A model generated the notes under the pieces. That model did not search any database, had not been told where the DNA came from, and worked only from the letters and a program-made list of their open reading frames with translations. The position numbers were made by a program, and so were the translations under genes. From an uncultured Sulfurovum sp. (GTDB taxonomy: Bacteria > Campylobacterota > Campylobacteria > Campylobacterales > Sulfurovaceae), in assembly GCA_937938065.1 (NCBI GenBank), contig CALDBH010000066.1, positions 1 to 8,872 on the forward strand: a stretch of 8,872 nucleotides of DNA, written 5' to 3'. This document shows, piece after piece, positions 1 through 6,909 of this stretch. Each line of letters begins with the position of its first letter. Within the stretch, counting starts at the first letter, position 1.

Positions 1-17
1 ATGGCAGTATTTTACGT

Positions 18-22
18 GGGAG
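18..22 (+). promoter_or_regulatory. Ribosome binding site of tal
   Basis: GGGAG lies 7 bases before the ATG at 30. The tal frame stays open to the left edge of the window, but no other ATG, GTG or TTG occurs in it upstream, so this site supports the ATG at 30 as the start. Confidence 0.6.
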
Positions 23-29
23 TACGAAG

Positions 30-1025
30 ATGGTAAATAGAGATATAGGGTTCTCATTATGGTTGGATTTTGTAGAGAGAGATTATCTTAAAAATGATTT
101 TACTGCATTGATAGAAAAAGGTGTGATTAATGGTGCTACAAGTAATCCGTCTATTTTTGCTTCTGCTATTACGACATCTCCTGCGTATAAAGAGCAGTTA
201 GCTTCTCTCTCAGGCAAAAGTCCAAAAGAGAAGTATGAAGCATTGGCTATAGAAGACATTCGTACTGCTGCACAGGCATTAAGACCTTTATACGATGAGG
301 GAAATGATGGTTATATCTCTATCGAAGTTGATCCTTTCCTCTCAAATGATACAGAAGGTACTATTGCCGAAGGTAAAAGACTTTTTGCTGCTATAGGCGA
401 GCCTAACGTTATGATAAAGGTACCTGCAACTGAAGCAGGATATGATGCCATGGAAGCATTATTATGTACAGGTATCTCTGTCAATGCCACACTGATCTTT
501 TCACCTAAACAGACACAAAAATCTCTTAAAGCTATGAAAAAAGGCTTGGATTGTTTTGAAAAAGATGGCGGATTGAGAGCAGAAGCGGTGATCTCTGTTT
601 TTGTAAGCCGTTTTGACAGATTACTGGATGCTGATTTGGAAAAAGAGGGTATATCTGTTTCAAAAACTGGTGTTTACAATGCTGCAAAGATTTATAATCT
701 TATCGAAACAAACCACACACCTAGTATTCGTACACTGTTCGCAAGTACAGGGGTCAAAGGTGATGATTTGGTAGCAGATTACTATATGAGAGAACTGCTT
801 GCACCACACTCTGTCAATACTGCACCACTTGCAACGATAGAAGCATTCATCGCTAAAAAAGCACCGGTACCTAAATTCCCTTTGGAGGAGAATGATATTA
901 ACGGCTATTTCACAAAGTTAGCTGATAATGGGTTTGATATGGATGAAGTGTATAGCCAACTCTTAAAAGAGGGACTTGAAGCATTTGAAAAAGCATTCCA
1001 AGAGATGCTTGACAGTTTAAAATAA
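30..1025 (+). CDS. tal: Transaldolase
   Basis: Cytoplasmic enzyme of the non-oxidative pentose phosphate pathway; it moves a dihydroxyacetone unit from sedoheptulose 7-phosphate to glyceraldehyde 3-phosphate through a Schiff base on lysine. The 331 residues fit the long bacterial transaldolases. Visible landmarks are the N-terminal SLWLDF segment (residues 9-14), the substrate-binding NGATSNPSIF segment (34-43), the ISIEVDP strand (97-102), the Schiff-base lysine K130 in VMIKVPAT, and SVNATLIFS (150-158). The rest reads as the alternating helices and strands of an alpha/beta barrel with no gap. The start is an ATG with a GGGAG site. The pilT-like gene follows after 21 bases, so the two are probably co-transcribed. 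The preceding gene probably overlaps the tal start, since other frames hold stop codons at 34-36 and 38-40. In C. jejuni, as I recall, tal follows serB, so a serB neighbour to the left is possible. Confidence 0.96.
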   Translation: MVNRDIGFSLWLDFVERDYLKNDFTALIEKGVINGATSNPSIFASAITTSPAYKEQLASLSGKSPKEKYEALAIEDIRTAAQALRPLYDEGNDGYISIEVDPFLSNDTEGTIAEGKRLFAAIGEPNVMIKVPATEAGYDAMEALLCTGISVNATLIFSPKQTQKSLKAMKKGLDCFEKDGGLRAEAVISVFVSRFDRLLDADLEKEGISVSKTGVYNAAKIYNLIETNHTPSIRTLFASTGVKGDDLVADYYMRELLAPHSVNTAPLATIEAFIAKKAPVPKFPLEENDINGYFTKLADNGFDMDEVYSQLLKEGLEAFEKAFQEMLDSLK

Positions 1026-1046
1026 ATCACACGTCAAAGGGATCAC

Positions 1047-2186
1047 ATGGAAGAAAAACTCAAGCTATATCTTAGAACAATGATCAGTAATAGTGGGAGT
1101 GACCTTCATCTTAAAGCAGGTTCCCAAGTCAGAGTACGTGTACACGGTGTGTTAAAAGTATTGGGTAAAGATGCTTTGAGTGCAGATATGATGGACAAGT
1201 TGGCTCAGGAGATCACTACCGCAGATCAATATGAAAAATTACAAACAGACAGAAACCTGGATTTTTCTTATGTACTTGGAGATGAAAATAGATTTCGTGT
1301 AAATTTCTTTTTTCAAATGGATGGTTTGAGTGCGGTTTTTCGTATTATTCCAGTGAAAATATTGACACTGGATGAACTCAATCTCCCACCGGTCATTAAA
1401 ACATTTACAGAGATACAAAGAGGTCTTGTGCTTGTAACTGGAGTTACAGGTTCTGGTAAATCAACGACTTTAGCAGCCATCCTAGACAAGATAAACAGAG
1501 ACCAGAAAAAACATATTATCACGGTTGAAGACCCTATAGAATTTGTACACAAGGATAGAGGTTGTCTGATAAACCAAAGAGGTATCGGTCCGGATGCACA
1601 CTCTTTTTCTGATGCACTAAGAGCAGCACTAAGAGAAGATCCGGATATTATACTTGTAGGTGAAATGAGGGACTTGGAGACGATCGATATTGCGCTTCAC
1701 GCAGCCAATACGGGGCACCTTGTTTTTTCAACACTGCATACATTGGATGCAAAAGAGACGATAGACAGAATTGTTGGTATGTTTGGTAATGAGGAGCAAA
1801 ACCGTATTCGTATGTCTTTGGCATCTGTACTTGAAGGTGTTATTTCACAAAGACTTATTCCTACGAAGCGTGGAGGAAGGGTTGCAGGGATCGAAATTCT
1901 TAAAAAAACAGCAAGGATCGAGCAACTCATATCAGAAAACAGAGATGCTGAGATCCCTGATGCTCTTTTTGAAGGAAAAGAGATCTACGGTACACAGACC
2001 TTTGACCAGGCACTTTTAGACATTTTACGCAGAGGTGAGATCACAGAAGAGATAGCACTTGAATATGCAACAAATCCTGCAGATATGAAACTTAAAATGC
2101 AGGGTGTCGGAAAAGGTGCGATTATTGATGAACATGCCGATGAAAAAAATGTTGATGTCTTTGGTTTTAAGGATGATGAAGAATAA
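1047..2186 (+). CDS. Type IV pilus retraction ATPase, PilT/PilU family
   Basis: Hexameric secretion-type ATPase that acts at the inner-membrane base of type IV pili and powers pilin disassembly. All nucleotide-handling motifs are present: Walker A GVTGSGKST (residues 132-140), Asp box around TVEDPIEF (159-166), Walker B IILVGEMRD (201-209) with catalytic-type E206, and His box HAANTGHLVFSTLHT (218-232). The N-terminal PAS-like domain carries SGSDLHLKAG (16-25). The 379 residues are slightly longer than usual PilT because of an acidic tail (about 355-379). The AIRNLIRE motif of classical PilT is not there: the matching stretch (residues 290-297) reads RIEQLISE, and the end of the protein looks more PilU-like, so I give no symbol. 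The ATG has AAAGGGA 4 bases upstream. No other pilus gene is in the window. Family is certain; the PilT/PilU subclass is not. Confidence 0.93.
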   Translation: MEEKLKLYLRTMISNSGSDLHLKAGSQVRVRVHGVLKVLGKDALSADMMDKLAQEITTADQYEKLQTDRNLDFSYVLGDENRFRVNFFFQMDGLSAVFRIIPVKILTLDELNLPPVIKTFTEIQRGLVLVTGVTGSGKSTTLAAILDKINRDQKKHIITVEDPIEFVHKDRGCLINQRGIGPDAHSFSDALRAALREDPDIILVGEMRDLETIDIALHAANTGHLVFSTLHTLDAKETIDRIVGMFGNEEQNRIRMSLASVLEGVISQRLIPTKRGGRVAGIEILKKTARIEQLISENRDAEIPDALFEGKEIYGTQTFDQALLDILRRGEITEEIALEYATNPADMKLKMQGVGKGAIIDEHADEKNVDVFGFKDDEE

Positions 2187-2202
2187 TTTAATACAAAGTG
2201 GG

Positions 2203-2208
2203 TATAAT
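2203..2208 (+). promoter_or_regulatory. Probable -10 box of the rplY promoter
   Basis: A perfect TATAAT sits 17 bases after the pilus ATPase stop codon and 70 bases before the rplY ATG. There is no TTGACA-like -35, which is usual for Campylobacterota sigma-70 promoters. The transcript would start near 2214-2216 and give a leader of about 63 bases. This suggests that rplY, pth and the permease have their own promoter besides any read-through from tal and pilT. Confidence 0.65.
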
Positions 2209-2217
2209 TCGCGTCTA

Positions 2218-2250
2218 TTTTACTGAAATGAAGCAATTGATTGAGTAAAA
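2218..2250 (+). promoter_or_regulatory. Possible stem-loop in the rplY leader
   Basis: TTTTACT at 2218-2224 is an exact inverted repeat of AGTAAAA at 2244-2250, giving a 7-bp AT-rich stem with a 19-base loop that contains the palindrome CAATTG. It would lie a few bases from the predicted 5' end of the rplY mRNA. It could protect the mRNA or take part in control by L25, but the stem is weak and may be chance. It is not followed by a T-run, so it does not look like a terminator. Confidence 0.3.
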
Positions 2251-2278
2251 AATTATACACAAGTAACAAAGGACAAAT

Positions 2279-2815
2279 ATGTTAGAAGGTATCGTTAGAG
2301 AGAGTATCGGTAAGCGTAATGCAAAGCAGCTTAAAAGAGATGGTTATCTAATCGCAAACATTTATGCAAATGGTGTTGAAAATATCAACGCTGCATTTAA
2401 ACGTGGTGAATTTGTAAGAACAATTAGAAATAAAGAAACACTTGCATTCCCAGTTAAAGTTGGCGATAAAGAGATCAATGTATTTATTCAAGAGTATCAA
2501 CTTCACCCAGTAAACGGTGATGTGGTACACGTAGATCTAAGAGTAGCAGTACCAGGTCAAGTAACAAACTTCCTTGTACCGGTAATCACACACGGAACAC
2601 CAGTTGGTCTTAAAAACAAAGGTGTACTTGTTATGTCTAAAAAAAGATTAAAAGTAAGAGGTGCTATCGAAGATATCCCTGCAAAATTTGATCTTGATGT
2701 TGAGCCACTTGAGAGAGATGCTTCAATTCTTGTAAGAGATCTTGAAGTACCGGCAAACTGTAAAATGATGGACAGACCAGATGTTGCTATCTGTGGTGTA
2801 ATCAAAGCTAAGTAA
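2279..2815 (+). CDS. rplY: 50S ribosomal protein L25 / general stress protein Ctc
   Basis: Component of the large ribosomal subunit that binds 5S rRNA. The 178 residues make this the long TL5/Ctc form, not the roughly 94-residue L25 of E. coli. The N-terminal RNA-binding domain covers about residues 1-92, with GKRNAKQLKRDGYLIANIY (11-29) and the family signature HPVNGDVVHVDL (76-87). The C-terminal Ctc domain (about 93-178) shows VPVITHGTPVGLKNKGVL (100-117), then IPAKFDLDVEPL (133-144). The ATG has AAAGGA 5 bases upstream. A promoter and leader precede it, and pth follows after 21 bases. The rplY-pth pairing is widespread in bacteria and links ribosome structure to recycling of stalled peptidyl-tRNA. 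Confidence 0.96.
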   Translation: MLEGIVRESIGKRNAKQLKRDGYLIANIYANGVENINAAFKRGEFVRTIRNKETLAFPVKVGDKEINVFIQEYQLHPVNGDVVHVDLRVAVPGQVTNFLVPVITHGTPVGLKNKGVLVMSKKRLKVRGAIEDIPAKFDLDVEPLERDASILVRDLEVPANCKMMDRPDVAICGVIKAK

Positions 2816-2822
2816 ACTAAGC

Positions 2823-2840
2823 ATGAAAGCACAGTCGTGA
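2823..2840 (+). other. Five-codon mini-ORF leading into the pth start
   Basis: ATG AAA GCA CAG TCG TGA encodes MKAQS. Its TGA overlaps the GTG start of pth as GTGA. Its ATG is 8 bases after the rplY stop, close enough for terminating ribosomes to reinitiate. No convincing ribosome binding site precedes either the mini-ORF or pth. It may feed ribosomes to pth by coupling, or may be a chance ATG. Confidence 0.25.
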
Positions 2841-3409
2841 TACTTTTCGTAGGTCTAGGTAATCCGGGATCACAATACGAAAATACACGACACAATATCG
2901 GTTTTAAAGTCATCGACAAACTTGTGGATGACTTTTCTGCTCGAGACATTTCCAAAAATTCTTTTCATGGCAAGCTTTATCGCGCTGCCAATTCACTTTT
3001 TTTAAAACCTACAACATTTATGAATCTTTCAGGGACATCTGTACAGCCTGTAAAACATTTTTTCAAAGTAGAACTTGAAGATATTATTGTGATCCATGAT
3101 GATATTGATCTACCTTTTGGTGCGGTACGTTTTAAAAGAGGTGGTGGCCATGGCGGGCACAATGGACTCAAATCGCTTGATACACACATTACAAAAGAGT
3201 ATCTGCGTGTAAGAGTAGGTGTGGGTAAACCGGAACACAAGTCACAGGTATCAGACTATGTCTTACATGACTTTTCCCAAGATGAAGCTCCTATGTTAGA
3301 GAGTTTGATAGCGCATGTAACAGAGGCTTGTAAAGTACTATCCAGAGAAGAACTTAATGAAGTAAAGTCAAAGTACAGTCTGAAATCGATAGAAGGTTTA
3401 ACACTATGA
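2837..3409 (+). CDS. pth: Peptidyl-tRNA hydrolase
   Basis: Cytoplasmic esterase that frees tRNA from peptidyl-tRNA that has dropped off ribosomes; essential in most bacteria. The 190 residues match the bacterial Pth family. Catalytic and binding residues are in place: N9 in VGLGNPG, H19 in the TRHN motif, N63 in FMN, D88 in IHDDIDLPFG, and N109 in the GGGHGGHNG loop (102-110). The start must be GTG: reading back in frame, no ATG, GTG or TTG occurs before the rplY stop, which lies in the same frame, and the protein begins directly with the conserved first strand (ILFVGLGNPG). No clear Shine-Dalgarno site is visible. The stop overlaps the next gene's start as ATGA, so translation of the two is probably coupled. 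Confidence 0.96.
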   Translation: MILFVGLGNPGSQYENTRHNIGFKVIDKLVDDFSARDISKNSFHGKLYRAANSLFLKPTTFMNLSGTSVQPVKHFFKVELEDIIVIHDDIDLPFGAVRFKRGGGHGGHNGLKSLDTHITKEYLRVRVGVGKPEHKSQVSDYVLHDFSQDEAPMLESLIAHVTEACKVLSREELNEVKSKYSLKSIEGLTL

Positions 3410-4488
3410 GTCTATTTAATCCTTCATTACACTTCAGATATTTAGTTAAACTGTATATTAAAAATCTACTCTCTATACTGTTTGGTCTCTCTTTTGCTTT
3501 TGCTTCGATCGATTATTTTCAACATGTACAGAAACTCGATGTTGCTTCAAATTATAAAATACTCTATATCTTTTACATGTGGCAAGAGGCATTGGGGTTA
3601 CTGTACCCTTTGGCAATTGTTTTTGCACTTATTATGACGAAACTCTCACTGATTAAAAACAACACTATGGGAGCATTTCATGCCTTTGGATATGATAAAA
3701 AAAGACTTTTTATACCATTGTTCGCAGTAGGATCTTTGACTTATATGGTTTTTTTAACCTTACATACCACAGAGTTTTCCTATGCAAAAGATAAAGCAGA
3801 ATTTCTCCTGGAAAATGAATTGGGTGCTTATAATGTGAATGACGTTTTTTTCAAATACAATGATACGTTTGTCTATATCACCAAGCTCGATCCTATAGAA
3901 AAAAAGATAGAAGATATTACGATTTTTAAAGTAGAGGGGTATCAGGTGCGTTATACGATAAATGCGCCTATAGCGACATTTGACGATGAAATATGGACTG
4001 CACATGATGCTACGTTGAAAACACATATTTATGAAAATGGCGAATTGAAAAGATATACGGTAGAACATAAAGAGCGTATAGAAACATTAGAAGGCTATAA
4101 ACCTAAGATCATAGAATCATTGTATGAGGGTAAAGCATTGAATATACTAGATGCCTATACCACCTGGAAATTGTTAAATAAACAAAATCTAAGTTCAGAT
4201 AAAATTAGGGCATCACTGTATGACAAAGTGGTCGTACCACTTTTTTCTATGGCCTTATTACTTATTTTATTTTTCAAACTCCCTTTTCATGCCAGAATGA
4301 TGAATATGGGTGCTGTGATAGCACTCTCTTTGGCTGCAACATTTGTAATTTGGGGTATATTGTTTGGTTTAAGTCAGATGGGAGCAAACGGTGTTTTACT
4401 GCCTGAATTGACGGCTATAGTACCTGTAGTTCTTTTATGGGCCTATGCCATTTACATCTATTTTACAGATGAAAGAAGCCTCGCCTAA
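3406..4488 (+). CDS. LptF/LptG (YjgP/YjgQ) family lipopolysaccharide export permease
   Basis: Inner-membrane permease of the Lpt ABC exporter, which with LptB extracts LPS or lipooligosaccharide from the inner membrane and passes it to the periplasmic bridge. The 360 residues show the family layout: hydrophobic segments near residues 17-35, 55-78 and 101-119, a large polar periplasmic part (about 121-270, the beta-jellyroll region), then three more near 273-290, 300-321 and 331-352. The cytoplasmic loop after the second segment (LIKNNTMGAFHAFGYDKKR, 82-100) matches the family's coupling helix, which usually reads like ELTALRAAG-S. The protein is in the place of the unnamed membrane protein between pth and lysA in C. 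jejuni. I see no partner gene beside it, and the sequence does not let me choose between LptF and LptG. It overlaps pth by 4 bases. Confidence 0.88.
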   Translation: MSLFNPSLHFRYLVKLYIKNLLSILFGLSFAFASIDYFQHVQKLDVASNYKILYIFYMWQEALGLLYPLAIVFALIMTKLSLIKNNTMGAFHAFGYDKKRLFIPLFAVGSLTYMVFLTLHTTEFSYAKDKAEFLLENELGAYNVNDVFFKYNDTFVYITKLDPIEKKIEDITIFKVEGYQVRYTINAPIATFDDEIWTAHDATLKTHIYENGELKRYTVEHKERIETLEGYKPKIIESLYEGKALNILDAYTTWKLLNKQNLSSDKIRASLYDKVVVPLFSMALLLILFFKLPFHARMMNMGAVIALSLAATFVIWGILFGLSQMGANGVLLPELTAIVPVVLLWAYAIYIYFTDERSLA

Positions 4489-4497
4489 CACCCTGCA

Positions 4498-4517
4498 GCA
4501 CTTTAAATGTGCCTTTT
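4498..4517 (+). terminator. Weak terminator-like hairpin after the permease gene
   Basis: GCAC (4498-4501) and GTGC (4509-4512) can pair around a 7-base loop, followed by C and TTTT. The stem is only 4 bp, so termination would be inefficient at best. Its place 9 bases after the permease stop and before the lysA promoter candidates is what makes it worth listing. Confidence 0.25.
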
Positions 4518-4531
4518 AATCAACTTTTAGA

Positions 4532-4548
4532 TAAAATCACCCTAAAAT
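4532..4548 (+). promoter_or_regulatory. Candidate lysA promoter with two -10-like boxes
   Basis: TAAAAT occurs at 4532-4537, within TTTTAGATAAAATC, and again at 4543-4548, one helical turn later. Both resemble Campylobacterota -10 boxes, and no -35 is evident. They lie 35-50 bases before the lysA ATG in the only gap of the right-hand cluster, so a promoter for lysA-pheA-hisC-ORF-dxs is expected here. Which box is used cannot be told from sequence. Confidence 0.45.
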
Positions 4549-4582
4549 AGACTCATAGTATTGAGCGCATAGGATAGTATAA

Positions 4583-5794
4583 ATGGATATTGATTATAAA
4601 GCATTGGCAAACAAATATGGTACGCCTTTGTATATTTATGATTTTGATTATATTGAAAATAGATATACCACACTTAAAGATGCATTTGCCGGAAAAAAAT
4701 CTATTATCAATTATGCAGTAAAAGCAAACTCGAACCTCTCTGTTATTTCACACTTGGCTAAGCTTGGTGCCGGTGCTGACTGTGTGAGCATCGGTGAAGT
4801 AAAACGTGCACTCACAGCAGGTGTAGATAAATATAAGATTATTTTTTCTGGTGTAGGAAAGCGTGATGATGAGATACGTGAAGCACTCGAACAAGATATT
4901 TTACTCCTCAACTTAGAGAGTGAAGCTGAGATGAAACGTGTAGAGATGGTAGCTAAAGAATTAGGTAAAGAAGCACGTATCTCTATCCGTGTCAATCCAA
5001 ATATAGATCCGCAAACACACCCATATATTTCAACAGGACTGCATGAAAACAAATTTGGTGTAGAGATAGATATGGCAAAACGTATGTATATTTATGCCAA
5101 TAAATCGGAGTTTTTAAATCCTGTAGGTATCCACTTTCACATAGGTTCTCAGTTGACAAATATCGGACCTATACGTGAGTCATGCGGTATCGTAGCAGAC
5201 TTGGTCCGTTCACTTAAAGCGATTAAGATCGACATTAAATTCTTTGATGTGGGCGGTGGTATCGGTGTAGTGTATGATGATGAAGTAACCATTGCTGCTG
5301 AGACATATACACAGGCTATCTTTGATGCAACCAAAGGGCTTGATGTGACATTGATTTGTGAACCGGGACGTTACATGGTAGCCAATGCAGGGGCATTTTT
5401 TACCAAAGTACTCTATGAAAAAGTGAATGACGGGAAACGTTTTGTTATTGTAGACGGTGCGATGAATGACCTTATCCGTCCAAGCCTCTATAATGCGTAT
5501 CATAAGATAGAAGCGGTACTTGTAGAGGGTGAAAAGACACCAGCAGATGTGGTAGGACCCGTATGTGAAAGTGGTGATTTCTTTGGTAAAGATGTACCTC
5601 TTCCTCCTCTTGCACACAATGATCTCATCGTTGTCCACTCTGCAGGTGCGTATGGGTTTACGATGGCAAGTAACTATAATACACGTGCAAAAGCTGCAGA
5701 AGTAGCACTAGAGGGCGGAAAAGACAGACTCATACGCCAACGTGAAACGTATGAAGATCAGGTACGCTTAGAGCTTGAGTATTTGGAAAAGTAA
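4583..5794 (+). CDS. lysA: Diaminopimelate decarboxylase
   Basis: PLP enzyme of the cytoplasm that decarboxylates meso-2,6-diaminopimelate to L-lysine, the last lysine step; it competes with peptidoglycan synthesis for meso-DAP. The 403 residues match the family. The PLP-binding lysine is K47 in NYAVKANSN. The barrel also shows GADCVSIGE (64-72), GIHFHIGSQ (182-190), the glycine loop FDVGGGIG (221-228) and the phosphate-binding CEPGR (259-263). The C-terminal beta domain holds the active-site GPVCESGD (325-332, C328) and AGAYGFTMASNYN (354-366). The ATG has AGGA 8 bases upstream. pheA follows after 23 bases. In C. jejuni a HAD-family hydrolase gene lies between lysA and pheA; it is absent here. 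Confidence 0.97.
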   Translation: MDIDYKALANKYGTPLYIYDFDYIENRYTTLKDAFAGKKSIINYAVKANSNLSVISHLAKLGAGADCVSIGEVKRALTAGVDKYKIIFSGVGKRDDEIREALEQDILLLNLESEAEMKRVEMVAKELGKEARISIRVNPNIDPQTHPYISTGLHENKFGVEIDMAKRMYIYANKSEFLNPVGIHFHIGSQLTNIGPIRESCGIVADLVRSLKAIKIDIKFFDVGGGIGVVYDDEVTIAAETYTQAIFDATKGLDVTLICEPGRYMVANAGAFFTKVLYEKVNDGKRFVIVDGAMNDLIRPSLYNAYHKIEAVLVEGEKTPADVVGPVCESGDFFGKDVPLPPLAHNDLIVVHSAGAYGFTMASNYNTRAKAAEVALEGGKDRLIRQRETYEDQVRLELEYLEK

Positions 5795-5817
5795 AGCAAA
5801 AAAGGCAGGATGAGAAT

Positions 5818-6876
5818 ATGACTTTAGATGAGTTAAGAGTAAAGATAGACAACATCGATAATGCATTGTTAAAACTTTATAATGAACGTATGGAACTGGT
5901 ACATCAGGTAGGCGAAGTTAAAAATACTACAGGTGCGCCTATCTACCGTCCTGAACGTGAACAATCTATTCTCAATCGTTTGAAAAGTCAAAATGAGGGT
6001 AAACTTACGGATGCTGCGATAGATGCACTCTTTTTGGAAATGTTTGCCGTAGCCAGAAACCTTGAATTACCTGAGGGAGTAGCATACTTAGGTCCTGAAG
6101 CAAGCTTCACACACCAAGCAGCCGAGAGTAAGTTCGGCGCAATGAGTGCATACTTGCCTATTGGTTCTATACCGGGTATTTTTCGTGAAGTAAAAAAAGG
6201 CACAGCCAAATTTGGTGTGATTCCGATAGAAAACTCTTCTAACGGAATTGTATCGGATACCATTCATTGTCTGGATGAGTACGACCTTAAGATTATTGCA
6301 GAAGTGTGCGTAGATGTACACTTGGCATTTGCTACAGTGAATGATGATATTAAAAAGCTTACAAAGATATACTCCAAAGATATAGCTTTTGGGCAGTGCC
6401 GTAAGTTTTTACAGGATCTAGGACTGGATGAGATCGAACATATTCCTGTAGAGTCTACAGTCAAGGCCGCAATGCTTGCCCTCAAGGATGAAACTGCAGC
6501 AGCACTCTGTCCGGCAGTAGCAGCAAAGTTAAATAACTTGCCTATACGTTTTAACAATGTAGAAGATGATACGAACAATAAAACACGATTTTTCATTATT
6601 TCTGACTTTGAAAATGCATCGTCAGGAAACGATAAAACCTCTTTGCTTGTGAGACTTTCAAATGAACCGGGTTCACTGGTAAACTTTCTTAATGATTTTG
6701 AAGAAGCACAGGTGAATTTGACAAAGATTAAATCACACATCGTAGAGGGTGAATCGATCTTTTTCATAGAGTTTAATGGACATCAGGATGATGCACATAT
6801 CAAACCTATTTTGGAAAAACACCAAAATGAGATCAAAGTATTGGGCTCATATGTTAAAGAGATAGATGATATTTAA
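5818..6876 (+). CDS. pheA: Bifunctional chorismate mutase / prephenate dehydratase (P-protein)
   Basis: Converts chorismate to prephenate and then to phenylpyruvate, the branch toward phenylalanine. The 352 residues hold three domains. An AroQ-type chorismate mutase spans about 1-85, with R7, R24, K35 and the RPERE segment (44-48) at expected active-site places. Prephenate dehydratase spans about 88-265, with YLGPEASFTHQAA (90-102), IPIENSSNG (135-143) and the catalytic TRF motif in NNKTRFFII (253-261). An ACT regulatory domain spans about 273-350, with NEPGSLVNFL (282-291). The ESRP motif that normally helps bind phenylalanine in the ACT domain is replaced by KSHI (305-308), so feedback control may differ. 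The ATG has AGGA 7 bases upstream. Lies between lysA and hisC in one probable operon. Confidence 0.96.
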   Translation: MTLDELRVKIDNIDNALLKLYNERMELVHQVGEVKNTTGAPIYRPEREQSILNRLKSQNEGKLTDAAIDALFLEMFAVARNLELPEGVAYLGPEASFTHQAAESKFGAMSAYLPIGSIPGIFREVKKGTAKFGVIPIENSSNGIVSDTIHCLDEYDLKIIAEVCVDVHLAFATVNDDIKKLTKIYSKDIAFGQCRKFLQDLGLDEIEHIPVESTVKAAMLALKDETAAALCPAVAAKLNNLPIRFNNVEDDTNNKTRFFIISDFENASSGNDKTSLLVRLSNEPGSLVNFLNDFEEAQVNLTKIKSHIVEGESIFFIEFNGHQDDAHIKPILEKHQNEIKVLGSYVKEIDDI

Positions 6877-6909
6877 AAGAGCTAACAGGTAAGATGGAGA
6901 AACACAGTA

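Noticed and set aside
1771..2019. Second + strand ORF of 82 codons within the pilus ATPase gene
   Set aside because: It is out of frame inside the conserved ATPase and its product resembles no protein family.
2100..2186. Acidic C-terminal tail of the pilus ATPase as a frameshift artefact
   Set aside because: The frame stays open, the tail is short and similar extensions are common in this family; nothing in another frame continues the domain better.
2557..2955. Reverse-strand ORF spanning the rplY-pth junction
   Set aside because: It is antisense to two well-supported genes, has no ribosome site evident and no known domain.
4576..4582. AT-rich TAGTATAA just before the lysA ATG as a -10 box
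   Set aside because: A transcript from it would start inside the lysA coding sequence and lack the AGGA ribosome site at 4571-4574.
5210..5638. Reverse-strand ORF of 142 codons within lysA
   Set aside because: It overlaps the conserved lysA barrel and active-site motifs on the other strand and its translation looks random (Cys-, Ile- and Phe-rich).
6264..6767. Long reverse-strand ORF (167 codons) within pheA
   Set aside because: It lies opposite an intact, motif-complete pheA, is rich in serine and has no recognisable domain; it is a codon-bias shadow.
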